A stretch of 11,320 nucleotides of DNA from an uncultured Acidobacteriota bacterium (lineage in GTDB: Bacteria; Acidobacteriota; Terriglobia; Terriglobales; Acidobacteriaceae). The notes under the pieces were generated by a model. It worked only from the letters and a program-made list of their open reading frames with translations. It was not told where the DNA came from and ran no database searches. How positions within the stretch are numbered: position 1 is the first letter of the stretch; each line of letters starts with the position of its first letter. Made by a program: the position numbers and the translations under genes. This document shows, one piece after another, positions 1 to 6,999 of this stretch. The stretch lies in NCBI GenBank assembly GCA_903832475.1, contig CAILBQ010000665.1:1-11320 (forward strand). The letters are read 5' to 3'.

Positions 1-162
1 CAATGCGAATCATGCTGTGTCGATCTCCGTCGTTCGTCCGTTCCATTTACGGCCGGATATCGGCGAATCACCCGGGAGTGATTTCACCGCCAGCTCGCAA
101 GTCCCAGAGGGTTTGGAATGACTGTCCTTGTTATCGACCATTCCGGCGATAGCGTAAATGCA

Positions 163-190
163 ACTTTCGTTTGGGGGGGATTACGAAAGT
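163..190. repeat. Inverted repeat with G7 loop
   Basis: A perfect 8-bp dyad, ACTTTCGT at 163-170 and ACGAAAGT at 183-190, encloses a 12-nt spacer that contains seven consecutive G. It could be a protein-binding site or an RNA hairpin. It lies about 350 nt upstream of the candidate sigma-54 promoter for cpaA, which is far but not impossible for an enhancer-type site. The dyad is seen directly; its function is unknown. Confidence 0.45.
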
Positions 191-482
191 CTAATGGAGC
201 TGATTCGGTTTTGTAACCAAATAAATCAGCATTTTGCATCTTTTTCTCCAAGGGCCGTTTCTCCCGTTTGCGGGCAGATTTCGCTCTATCGGCAATGTTC
301 CCGTCGGCACCCTCGACAGAGGGAAAAAGGACGGACGGAAGCATAGCGGATCAGGGCGCCGGGCGGAGGCAGAGAGACGGCTGCAGACGCCGGCAGCCGC
401 GGGGACTTTCCGGAAAAGTGGACGTCGATACGTGTATTCGCAGCGTTTCACTGACCCCTCCGCCTGTAAACAGCCGTGCACA

Positions 483-504
483 CTCCCCGACTTGGGGAGC
501 TTTT
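483..504 (+). terminator. Terminator-like hairpin upstream of cpaA
   Basis: CTCCCC (483-488) pairs with GGGGAG (494-499) around the loop GACTT and is followed by CTTTT. The T run is short, so termination would be modest. The hairpin could end a transcript entering from the left, or insulate the cpaA promoter just downstream. Loop residues GACTT (489-493) can also pair with AAGTC (505-509), so an alternative fold exists. Confidence 0.4.
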
Positions 505-517
505 AAGTCCCTTAAAA
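501..517. repeat. AT-rich palindrome TTTTAAG-TCC-CTTAAAA
   Basis: A perfect 7-bp dyad with a 3-nt centre (501-507 and 511-517). It ends 26 nt before the -24 element of the candidate sigma-54 promoter for cpaA. It partly overlaps the T run of the hairpin at 483-504. It may be an operator-type site; this is inferred only from symmetry and position. Confidence 0.35.
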
Positions 518-543
518 TCAGCGAAAAGCACCCTTCCCGACTT

Positions 544-559
544 TGGACGGAGAATTGCT
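544..559 (+). promoter_or_regulatory. Candidate sigma-54 (RpoN) promoter of cpaA
   Basis: The sequence TGG-ACGGAGAA-TTGCT places GG (545-546) exactly 10 nt from GC (557-558), as required for the -24/-12 promoter of sigma-54. The -12 half TTGCT fits the consensus fully. The -24 half keeps TGG but not the following CAC. The predicted transcript start near 570 leaves a leader of about 30 nt that contains the cpaA ribosome binding site. Two further matches in this window precede the TonB gene and cpaB at similar distances, which raises confidence. Confidence 0.5.
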
Positions 560-599
560 CTGATGGGGGTGTAGCTGGAATCTGCCGAGGAGCTCAGCA

Positions 600-1115
600 A
601 TGCACTCAATCGCCTGGTGGCCGACCTGTATCGTGCTCGCAATTGCGACCTTTACAGATTTGCGCAGCCGCCGCATACCGAACTGGCTGGTGCTTCCCTT
701 CCTGGTTGCCGGAGTCGGCGTATCGACCTGGATGCATGGCTGGACGGGGCTGGGAACGAGCCTGGAAGGGCTGGCCTTAGGCGCGGTTTTGTACGGAATC
801 CTGTGCTTCATGGGCGGGATGGGCATGGGCGACGTGAAGCTGGTCGCGGCAATCGGGGCGTGGGTTGGCCCCAGCCAATTGTTTTTTGCGCTGATCCTGA
901 CCGCCATGGCGGGCGGGGTGATGGCACTGATCTGGGCCGCGCGCGGAGGTTTTTTGGGCGAATTGTTTCAGGGCTCCGGCGATTTGCTTTTTGGGTTTGG
1001 CAAGCGCGGCATCGCGCCGCACCCCGAACTGGTTTTGAGCAATCCGAAAGCGCGCAAGATGCCGTACGCACCGGCCATCGCGATCGGCACATTGATTTCC
1101 TTCTTCGCGTATTGA
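600..1115 (+). CDS. cpaA: Prepilin peptidase, A24 family (CpaA/TadV)
   Basis: This is an inner-membrane aspartic peptidase that would remove the leader peptides of Flp prepilins and TadE-type pseudopilins. The 171-residue protein has the short TadV form, without the methyltransferase domain of PilD. The two catalytic aspartates of the A24 family are visible: D20 in TDLRSRRIPN and D78 in GMGMGDVK. Hydrophobic segments cover most of residues 8-45, 55-72, 80-113 and the C-terminus. The ATG at 600 is chosen because GAGGAG (587-592) precedes it by 7 nt. It is the first gene of the tad operon, 124 nt before cpaE, and lies 42 nt downstream of a sigma-54-like -12 element. The family call is firm; substrate identity is inferred from the neighbours. 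Confidence 0.93.
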   Translation: MHSIAWWPTCIVLAIATFTDLRSRRIPNWLVLPFLVAGVGVSTWMHGWTGLGTSLEGLALGAVLYGILCFMGGMGMGDVKLVAAIGAWVGPSQLFFALILTAMAGGVMALIWAARGGFLGELFQGSGDLLFGFGKRGIAPHPELVLSNPKARKMPYAPAIAIGTLISFFAY

Positions 1116-1189
1116 AGGAGCGGACGAGTACAAGACAGGGAACAAGTAAGACAACGGTTTGAGCAGTGTCCCCCGGGACGAAAGTTGAA

Positions 1190-1240
1190 ATGATCCGCCA
1201 GGCAAGAGCCTGCACAAAGCAGAAAGTGGTATTTCGTTGA
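1190..1240 (+). CDS. Possible 16-codon leader peptide coupled to cpaE
   Basis: An ATG at 1190 opens a frame of 16 codons (MIRQARACTKQKVVFR) whose TGA stop overlaps the cpaE ATG by one base (TGATG at 1238-1242). cpaE itself has a poor ribosome binding site, so translational coupling from this short frame would make sense. The leader has no strong Shine-Dalgarno either, and a chance frame of this length is common. It contains a small hairpin, CAGGC-AAGA-GCCTG (1199-1212). Treat as tentative. Confidence 0.2.
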   Translation: MIRQARACTKQKVVFR

Positions 1241-2436
1241 TGTCAACACCTCTTCACGATTCCGCGGCACTCGGCAACAGCGTGCAGACCATTGCGCTGA
1301 TTGGCCCGGAGCAGCAGCGGCGAAGTTCGGTAGCCATCGCCCTCGCCGGGCTGCAGGCGGGGATGGTTCGCGAGTTTCCCACGTATCCCGGTCTGGACGA
1401 GGTTCCGGCCATCGTGAGCCAGGACTATGACGTTGTCATCATCGATCTGGACAGCAATCCGGAATATGCACTGGACCTGGTCGAAACCATCTGCGCTTCG
1501 GGCTCGGCCACGGTGATGGTCTACTCCGCCCAGAACGATCCGGAATTTCTGGTACGCTGCATGCGGGCCGGCGCCCGCGAATTCCTGACGCTTCCCTTTG
1601 CGCCTGGCGCCATCGGAGAAGCGCTGGTGCGAGCTTCGGTGCGACGTCCTGCGGTGCAGGCTCCAGTTAAGAAAACGCGCGGCAAGTCGTTCGTGTTTCT
1701 CGGCGCCAAGGGCGGGTCCGGGGTTACGACGGTGGCCTGCAACTTCGCAGTTTCGCTGGCCAGGGAATCGAATCAAAGCACGCTGCTGATCGACCTGCAT
1801 CTGCCGCTGGGCGATGCGGCGCTGAACCTGGGCGTCGATGCACAGTATTCCACCGTGAACGCTTTGCAGGAGTCGGCCCGGCTGGATTCAAATTTCCTGG
1901 CTCGCCTGCTGACCAAGCACAGTTCCGGTCTGTCGGTGCTGGCGGCTCCGGGCAAGTTCACACATTTTCATGCCACCGACGAGGCCATCGACAAGATGAT
2001 GGCAGTTGCCCGGCAGGAATTCGACAACGTGGTCGTTGACGCCGGCTCACGGCTGGACTTGAGCGGCACCACGCTGTTTGCCGATGCGGCGACCGTGTAC
2101 CTGATTTGCCAGGTGAGCATTCCCGAATTGCGCAACTCCAACCGGCTGGTCACGGAGTTTTTCACCTCGGCTGGACCGCGGCTGGAGATTGTTCTGAATC
2201 GGTACACATCCCGTTCGCTGGGCGTCGATGACGAGCATATTACCAAGGCTCTGACGCGGCCTGCGAAGTGGAAGATTCCCAATGATTACGCTACGGCGCA
2301 GCGGACGCAGAATACGGCCACTCCTCTGTCTCTTGAAGATTCGCCAATCTCGCGGGTAATTAAGCAGATGGCCAGAACCGCATGCGGCATGACCGCAACC
2401 CCGGAAAAGAAAAAACGTTTCGGACTCTTCAGTTAG
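1240..2436 (+). CDS. cpaE: Tad localisation ATPase-like protein CpaE/TadZ
   Basis: CpaE/TadZ proteins belong to the MinD/ParA superfamily and place the Tad apparatus at its site in the cell. Using the ATG at 1240 the protein has 398 residues; an in-frame TTG at 1237 adds one. Residues of about 16-135 form a receiver-like domain, with the VVIID strand ending at D69 in the phosphoacceptor region and a C-terminal LPFAPGAIGEAL segment. A MinD-like domain follows. Its deviant Walker A is KGGSGVTT (157-164): the signature lysine K157 is kept, but the usual P-loop lysine is V162. This is a recurrent feature of the CpaE/TadZ branch and suggests weak or no ATP hydrolysis. LLIDLHLPLGD (D185) and VVVDAGSRLD (about 265-273) are the other nucleotide-site strands. 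It ends 9 nt before cpaF, so they are co-transcribed. The start is less certain because the upstream Shine-Dalgarno is weak. Confidence 0.92.
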   Translation: MSTPLHDSAALGNSVQTIALIGPEQQRRSSVAIALAGLQAGMVREFPTYPGLDEVPAIVSQDYDVVIIDLDSNPEYALDLVETICASGSATVMVYSAQNDPEFLVRCMRAGAREFLTLPFAPGAIGEALVRASVRRPAVQAPVKKTRGKSFVFLGAKGGSGVTTVACNFAVSLARESNQSTLLIDLHLPLGDAALNLGVDAQYSTVNALQESARLDSNFLARLLTKHSSGLSVLAAPGKFTHFHATDEAIDKMMAVARQEFDNVVVDAGSRLDLSGTTLFADAATVYLICQVSIPELRNSNRLVTEFFTSAGPRLEIVLNRYTSRSLGVDDEHITKALTRPAKWKIPNDYATAQRTQNTATPLSLEDSPISRVIKQMARTACGMTATPEKKKRFGLFS

Positions 2437-2445
2437 GACACAAAC

Positions 2446-3738
2446 ATGGATGCCTCGGTGCAGAATCAAAATTTCGAAAAACTCAAAGCGGACATTCATC
2501 GCGTCCTGATCTCGAAGCTGGACCTCGAGAAGCTGTCGCGGGTCAATCCCGAACAGGCGCGCATCGCAGTCGCGAGCATGGTCAACGAGATCATCGCCAC
2601 GCAGCGCATCCCCCTCAGCTTTGAAGAGCAAGAGCAGATCCAGACCGACCTTCTCGATGAAGTTTTCGGACTCGGTCCACTCGAGCCGCTGCTCAAAGAC
2701 CCCAAGATCTCCGACATCCTGGTCAACGACAAGGATCACGTTTTCGTTGAAAAGAACGGCCTGCTGCAACGCGTCGACACCACCTTTCGCGACGACCGTC
2801 ACCTGCTGCAGATCATCGACCGCATTGTTTCGCGGGTCGGCCGGCGCGTGGATGAATCCTCGCCCATGGTCGATGCCCGTCTGCCTGACGGTTCGCGCGT
2901 CAACGCCATCATTCCGCCACTGGCTCTCGATGGCCCCTCGATGTCCATCCGCCGCTTCGGCACCGGGCCGCTGGCTTCCAATCACCTGGTCAAGCTGAAC
3001 AGCATTTCCGCGGAGATGATGGAAGTGCTGGCGGCCGCAGTGCGCGCCCGTCTGAGCATCCTGATCTCGGGAGGCACCGGCGCCGGCAAAACCACCTTCC
3101 TGAACATCCTGTCCACTTTCATCCCGCAGAGCGAGCGCATCGTCACCATCGAAGACGCCGCCGAACTGAGGCTGGCCCAGGAAAACATCGTTCGCCTGGA
3201 AACCCGTCCGCCCAACGTTGAAGGCCAGGGCGCGGTGCGTCAGCGGCAGTTGCTGATCAACAGCCTGCGTATGCGTCCCGACCGCGTCATCCTTGGCGAA
3301 ATCCGCGGCGAAGAAGCCTTCGACATGCTGCAGGCGATGAACACCGGCCACGAAGGTTCGATGGCCACCATTCACGCCAACACCACCCGCGATGCCCTCA
3401 CTCGGCTTGAGTCGATGGTGGCGATGTGCAACCTGAACCTACCGGAAAAGACGGTTCGTCAGCAGATCACCTCGGCTCTCAGCATCATCGTGCAGGTCTC
3501 GCGTATGAGCGACGGCACCCGCAAGGTGGTCAGCATTTCAGAGATCACCGGCATGGAAGAGAGCGTCATCAGCATGCAGGACATTTTCACTTTTCAGAAG
3601 AAGGGCATCGGCCCGGACGGCAAGGTTGTCGGAGCTTTCACACCGACGCATATCCGTCCCAAGTTCCTGGAGAAGCTGCGCGTGTCAGGGATCTTCCTGC
3701 CTCACAGCCTGTTCGAGACAGTCACAGAAGTCAAATAA
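2446..3738 (+). CDS. cpaF: Tad secretion ATPase CpaF/TadA
   Basis: This is the cytoplasmic hexameric ATPase of the type II/IV secretion superfamily that drives Flp pilus assembly (and retraction in some species) by acting on the TadB/TadC platform. The 430 residues match the usual family length. Residues 1-190 form the N-terminal region, with the conserved FGLGPLEPLLKDP stretch (74-86) and MVDARLPDGSRVN (141-153). The ATPase core carries Walker A GGTGAGKT (209-216), the acidic TIEDAAEL box (234-241), Walker B with RVILGEIRG (280-288) and the His box GHEGSMATIHAN (301-312). All key motifs are intact. The AGGA of the Shine-Dalgarno overlaps the cpaE stop codon, and tadB follows after 21 nt, so it lies inside one operon. 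Confidence 0.97.
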   Translation: MDASVQNQNFEKLKADIHRVLISKLDLEKLSRVNPEQARIAVASMVNEIIATQRIPLSFEEQEQIQTDLLDEVFGLGPLEPLLKDPKISDILVNDKDHVFVEKNGLLQRVDTTFRDDRHLLQIIDRIVSRVGRRVDESSPMVDARLPDGSRVNAIIPPLALDGPSMSIRRFGTGPLASNHLVKLNSISAEMMEVLAAAVRARLSILISGGTGAGKTTFLNILSTFIPQSERIVTIEDAAELRLAQENIVRLETRPPNVEGQGAVRQRQLLINSLRMRPDRVILGEIRGEEAFDMLQAMNTGHEGSMATIHANTTRDALTRLESMVAMCNLNLPEKTVRQQITSALSIIVQVSRMSDGTRKVVSISEITGMEESVISMQDIFTFQKKGIGPDGKVVGAFTPTHIRPKFLEKLRVSGIFLPHSLFETVTEVK

Positions 3739-3759
3739 ACGGAAAGGAGGTCGAAATCA

Positions 3760-4731
3760 ATGGGAATCATCATCATTGTCGCGTTTCTGGGAGCATTTAC
3801 GGTTGTTGCGCTGATCATGATCGCCAGCGGCACCGGAAGCAGCAAGCAGACCAAGCAGGTCATTGCTACACTGAACTCCGCGCTAGCGACCTCCAGCAAC
3901 AACAAGCGGGACCAGGTCGTCGATCTGCGCAAGAACGAGTTGCTCAGCGCAGTTCCCTGGCTGAATAGATATCTGGCCAAGATCGAACTGGCGCCGCGGT
4001 TGCGCACGTTGCTCTACCAGGCCAACCTGAAATGGACGGCGGGGGGATTGATCCTGATGAGTCTGGTGGCCTGTTTCATCCCCGGCTACCTGGCCTATCT
4101 GCGTACCAGCGCGTTGCTGCTCTCCCTGGCTATCGGCGTTGGATGCGGCTTCCTGCCGCTGCTCTATGTGCGTTACAAGCGCAGCAGCCGTTTTGGGAAG
4201 TTCGAACAGATGCTGCCGGATGCGCTGGAAATGATGGTGAGCGCCCTGCGCGTCGGCCACAGCATGAACGCTGCGCTGGGACTGGTGACGCGGGAATGTC
4301 AGGACCCGATCGCCGGCGAATTCCGCATCTGCTATGACGAGCAGAACTTTGGCCTGGAGCTGCGCACCGCGATGGAGAATCTGGTGACGCGGGTACCACT
4401 GCAGGATTTGAAGATTGTGTGTACCGCGATCCTGATTCAGAAGGAAAGCGGCGGCAACCTGGCCGAAGTGCTGGAGAAGACCTCGCATGTGATTCGCGAA
4501 CGCTTCCGCCTCAAGCGGCAGGTGCGAACGCACACCGCGCAGGGACGCCTGACAGGCATGATTCTGTCTTTGTTGCCGGTCATTCTGGGAGTTGCGCTAT
4601 ACTTTGTCAACCCCGACAATATGAGCCTTTTGTGGAAACGAGAAATTGGCCGAATGCTGCTGTATGCCTCGGGCACAGCAACGTTCATCGGTTCCATGAT
4701 CATTCGCAAGATCGTCAACATGGACGTGTGA
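3760..4731 (+). CDS. tadB: Tad platform inner-membrane protein TadB
   Basis: TadB forms, with TadC, the inner-membrane platform of the Tad pilus machine. It is related to the GspF/PilC family but split into two proteins. The 323-residue sequence has an N-terminal membrane segment (about 2-23), a linker, two central segments (about 95-137), the T2SSF domain (about 148-280) with MLPDALEMMVSALRVGHSMNAAL (151-173) and IQKESGGNLAEVLEK (226-240), and C-terminal segments at about 264-283 and 297-317. The start is well defined by a near-perfect Shine-Dalgarno AAAGGAGGT (3743-3751) with 8-nt spacing. tadC begins 6 nt after the stop. Confidence 0.95.
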   Translation: MGIIIIVAFLGAFTVVALIMIASGTGSSKQTKQVIATLNSALATSSNNKRDQVVDLRKNELLSAVPWLNRYLAKIELAPRLRTLLYQANLKWTAGGLILMSLVACFIPGYLAYLRTSALLLSLAIGVGCGFLPLLYVRYKRSSRFGKFEQMLPDALEMMVSALRVGHSMNAALGLVTRECQDPIAGEFRICYDEQNFGLELRTAMENLVTRVPLQDLKIVCTAILIQKESGGNLAEVLEKTSHVIRERFRLKRQVRTHTAQGRLTGMILSLLPVILGVALYFVNPDNMSLLWKREIGRMLLYASGTATFIGSMIIRKIVNMDV

Positions 4732-4737
4732 GGACGT

Positions 4738-5646
4738 ATGACATTTGCAATTTTGGCATTCTGCGGCATATTCATCCTCTTCGCGAGCGGCGGCCTGCTG
4801 CTGTTCTATCGCGAAGCGATGATTCAGCGCATCGCCAGCGTCATCACGCCCAATCCAAAGCAGCGCAAGTTGAGCAGTACGCTGCAGCAGACGGGGACTT
4901 CGCTGGGCGGCGTCATCGAGTCGTTCGAGCGCGTCATTCCCAAGAGCCAGGCGGAGATGTCGGTGGTGCAGCAGCGGCTGATTCGTGCCGGCCTGCGCAA
5001 AGACGGCACCATGAAGACGTTCTACGGCGCCAAGGTAGTTACTCCGGCAATCCTGTTGATTGCCTGCTACGCCACGGGAGCGGGAGACTATTCCTTCGTC
5101 TTCTACGTGATCGCGCTGGCGATCGGATATCTGGGACCGGACTTCTGGCTTGGCCGCCAGATCAAGCAGCGCCAGAGCAAGATTCGCCGCGGGCTGCCCG
5201 ATGTTCTGGACCTGCTGGTGGTTTGTATTGAAGCCGGATTGAGCCTGGACCAGGCCACATCCCGCACAGCGGAGGAGCTGGCACAGTCGCAGCCCGCTCT
5301 CTGCGATGAATTGGGCATCGTCGTGTTGGAACAACGCGCCGGCCGCCCTCGTTCCGATGCCTGGAAGCACATGGCGGAACGAACCGATGTTGACAGCGTG
5401 CGCAATCTCGTCAACGTGCTGATCCAGTCCGAGCAATTTGGGACCAGCATCGCCAAGACATTGCGTGTACATTCCGAAACCCTTAGAACACAGCGCATAC
5501 AGAAAGTGGAGGAGATGGCGGCGAAGCTCACGATCAAGTTGATTTTTCCGCTCGTGCTCTTCATCTTCCCTTCTCTGTTTCTGGTTGTGCTTGGTCCTGC
5601 GGGCATCATCATGTCGGAATCGTTTGCCCAACTTTTCAAAAAATAG
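4738..5646 (+). CDS. tadC: Tad platform inner-membrane protein TadC
   Basis: This is the second half of the GspF-like platform of the Tad pilus, partner of TadB and docking site for the CpaF ATPase. The protein has 302 residues. A membrane segment lies at about 2-24, central segments at about 98-135, and the T2SSF domain at about 150-285 with RGLPDVLDLLVVCIEAGLSL (151-170) and IQSEQFGTSIAKTLRVHSETLRTQR in the second repeat. The terminal segment (about 265-292) contains the LIFPLVLFIFPSLFLVVLGPA stretch typical of TadC. GAGGA overlapping the tadB stop serves as ribosome binding site. It ends 18 nt before a 31-codon frame. Confidence 0.95.
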   Translation: MTFAILAFCGIFILFASGGLLLFYREAMIQRIASVITPNPKQRKLSSTLQQTGTSLGGVIESFERVIPKSQAEMSVVQQRLIRAGLRKDGTMKTFYGAKVVTPAILLIACYATGAGDYSFVFYVIALAIGYLGPDFWLGRQIKQRQSKIRRGLPDVLDLLVVCIEAGLSLDQATSRTAEELAQSQPALCDELGIVVLEQRAGRPRSDAWKHMAERTDVDSVRNLVNVLIQSEQFGTSIAKTLRVHSETLRTQRIQKVEEMAAKLTIKLIFPLVLFIFPSLFLVVLGPAGIIMSESFAQLFKK

Positions 5647-5664
5647 GAGAAAGGAGGTTTCCCA

Positions 5665-5760
5665 ATGGACAATGTCGTGATTATCCGAATTGTTGCCGGC
5701 GTGCTCTTCGCGATCGTGCTCGGTATTCTCATTCAGCGCCGCCGCACCCGCGTCAGCTAA
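5665..5760 (+). CDS. 31-aa single-pass membrane miniprotein in tad operon
   Basis: This short frame encodes 31 residues: a polar start (MDN), a hydrophobic helix of about 20 residues (VVIIRIVAGVLFAIVLGILI) and a basic tail QRRRTRVS. The positive-inside rule predicts a periplasmic N-terminus and a cytoplasmic tail. It is very likely translated, because AAAGGAGGT (5650-5658) lies 6 nt before the ATG. That site is as strong as the one of tadB and stronger than those of most neighbours. It starts 18 nt after tadC. A role as a small subunit or regulator of the TadB/TadC platform is plausible but purely positional. It is too short to be a Flp pilin and lacks the G-x4-E processing motif. I do not recognise a named family. 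Confidence 0.75.
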   Translation: MDNVVIIRIVAGVLFAIVLGILIQRRRTRVS

Positions 5761-6068
5761 TGGAACAGGCTTTCTCACCGGGTTGCGAGCGCCGTGAAGT
5801 CGAAATACCTAGTGCTACAACCCACAGCGACTGATCGGGAACACTCGTCCCAACGATGAGTGTTCCCTCCGTCCTCAACCACCCTGTCGGCCAGCACGAG
5901 AGACACAGGGTGCAGCGGTAACTTGTTTTTCGATTGGGCGGAGCTACGGGGGTCCGCGCGATCCTGGCGGTTGTGTGCGTCCACAACCTAGGTGCACTTG
6001 AGCAGTATCTCCACACCTGAAGGCTGCAGAAACAGGGACGACCAAATACGTAGGGAAGCGGTAACCAG
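5761..6068 (+). other. Structured non-coding spacer inside the tad operon
   Basis: This 308-nt spacer separates the miniprotein from the DUF192 gene in an otherwise compact operon. No convincing frame is present on either strand. It contains at least four inverted repeats within about 150 nt: 5837-5849/5855-5867 (listed separately), ACCCTGT/ACAGGGT (5881-5887/5905-5911), GCGGA/TCCGC (5938-5942/5953-5957) and GGTTGTG/CACAACC (5969-5975/5982-5988). It could be an RNA processing or stability element, a partial terminator region, or a promoter region for the downstream genes. I found no sigma-54-like GG-N10-GC element with a good -12 half in it. Confidence 0.5.
5837..5867 (+). terminator. Long stable hairpin after tadC and miniprotein
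   Basis: GGGAACACTCGTC (5837-5849) pairs with GATGAGTGTTCCC (5855-5867) around a 5-nt CCAAC loop. The RNA stem is 13 bp with one G-U pair. It lacks a following T run (TCCGTCCTC), so it is a poor intrinsic terminator. It may instead protect the 3' end of the upstream segment from exonucleases or act as a processing site, giving different levels of the upstream and downstream halves of the operon. The type label is the nearest available; the structure is clear, the function inferred. Confidence 0.45.
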
Positions 6069-6485
6069 ATGACGAACCGTCAGTATTGCGTTTACAACCA
6101 AACTCGTGAATGTTTTCTTAGCTTGGGCGTGATGGCCGCGAATACGACGCTGGCGCGCCTCAAGGGGCTCATTGGCAGAATCAAGTTGAAGTCGGATGAA
6201 GGCTTATGGGTAGTACCCTCCAGAGGAGTTCATACGCTGGGAGTTCTGTTCCCTTTGGATCTGGTCTATCTGGATGATCAGCTTCGGGTGATTCACCAGG
6301 TCGAGTCGTTTCCGACCTTTCGCATTGCCCCGTTGATGACCCAGGCTACCAGTGTATTGCAGCTTCCGACGCACACCATTTTTTCATCGCAGACGCAGCC
6401 GGGAGATCAATTAGTGATCTGTGTCGCGGAAGATATGGAGCAACACCTCACTCTCTTCAGGAATGTTTGCGGACAAGTGAAATAG
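6069..6485 (+). CDS. DUF192 family protein
   Basis: The 138-residue protein matches the DUF192 family: RLKGLIGRIKLKSDEGLWVVP (30-50) corresponds to the usual GLM-R-L----GM-F stretch, followed by the diagnostic GVHTLGVLFPLDLVYLD (53-69) and a C-terminal PGDQLVI strand. Most DUF192 proteins carry a signal peptide, but this one has none and would stay in the cytoplasm. The family function is not established. It begins after the 308-nt spacer and ends 21 nt before the PilZ start, so the two are probably translated from one message. AGGGAAG lies 10-16 nt upstream of the ATG, which is acceptable. Its presence between platform and pseudopilin genes suggests a role tied to the pilus, but the sequence alone does not show it. 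Confidence 0.85.
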   Translation: MTNRQYCVYNQTRECFLSLGVMAANTTLARLKGLIGRIKLKSDEGLWVVPSRGVHTLGVLFPLDLVYLDDQLRVIHQVESFPTFRIAPLMTQATSVLQLPTHTIFSSQTQPGDQLVICVAEDMEQHLTLFRNVCGQVK

Positions 6486-6506
6486 GGGATGAATGCAGGG
6501 GGAACC

Positions 6507-6911
6507 ATGGCTTCAGGCAATCGTTGGTGGGACAAGTTTTTTTCGAAAGATCGGCGCAGGGCGGAACGCAAGCCTTCGTCGCAGCTGGCCGCGTATTTCT
6601 GGACCGGCTCGGCGCCGGTGCGCCACAATATTCGCGATATCAGCTCGACGGGTATGTATTTGCTGACCGAAGAACGCTGGCATCCGGGAACCGTGCTGAT
6701 GATGACACTGCAGTCTCCTGATGCCGAAAATGCGGACGATCAGGTGATCGCCGTCCAGTCGAGAGCGGTACGCACAGGCGAGGATGGCGTCGGCCTGGCG
6801 TTCGTATTGCCCCTTGACGAGAAGAAGTATTTTGCAGGAGGCCGCGAGGGCGCGGACGAAAAGTCGTTAAGGAACTTCCTGGACCGGTTTCTGAACAAGG
6901 ATAAGTCGTAG
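6507..6911 (+). CDS. PilZ domain protein (c-di-GMP receptor)
   Basis: The product is a 134-residue soluble protein consisting mainly of one PilZ domain. Both c-di-GMP-binding motifs are intact: RRRAERK gives RxxxR (R17 and R21), and DISSTG gives DxSxxG (D44, S46, G49). It should therefore bind c-di-GMP and pass the signal to a partner, most simply the CpaF ATPase or the platform encoded upstream; the partner is inferred. An in-frame ATG at 6489 would add six residues, but its G-rich motif abuts the start codon. The ATG at 6507 has AGGGGG (6497-6502) at 4-nt spacing and is preferred. The charged C-terminus (EKSLRNFLDRFLNKDKS) may form an amphipathic interaction helix. Confidence 0.9.
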   Translation: MASGNRWWDKFFSKDRRRAERKPSSQLAAYFWTGSAPVRHNIRDISSTGMYLLTEERWHPGTVLMMTLQSPDAENADDQVIAVQSRAVRTGEDGVGLAFVLPLDEKKYFAGGREGADEKSLRNFLDRFLNKDKS

Positions 6912-6999
6912 TTTTACGTTTTGTTTTTTTGTTACCCGGACCCTGCCGCCAGTACCCCCTGCTGAGGAGATTCCGGGAACCTGAACTGGAGAGAGCACG

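Larger units (their letters stand above)
1..540. other. Non-coding region upstream of the tad operon
   Basis: I find no convincing gene here. The open frames on both strands are short, overlap each other, lack good ribosome binding sites and encode low-complexity Arg/Pro/Ser-rich translations typical of GC-rich chance frames. No Flp-type pilin motif (a G, then E at +5, then a hydrophobic run) is seen in any frame. The stretch contains several inverted repeats, listed separately, and a sigma-54-like promoter at its downstream side. It most likely acts as the regulatory region of the tad operon. It could also hold the end of an upstream transcript, because a terminator-like hairpin lies at 483-504. 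Confidence 0.6.

Noticed and set aside
2047..3375. 442-codon open frame on the minus strand
   Set aside because: It runs antisense across cpaE and cpaF, whose motifs are intact. The His/Gln/Arg-rich translation is typical of the reverse complement of GC-rich coding sequence.
4597..5778. 393-codon open frame on the minus strand
   Set aside because: It is the antisense shadow of tadB/tadC and the miniprotein, and its translation shows no recognisable domain.
6489..6491. Upstream ATG for the PilZ protein
   Set aside because: The G-rich tract directly abuts this ATG with no spacing. The ATG at 6507 has AGGGGG at usable spacing and keeps the whole PilZ domain.
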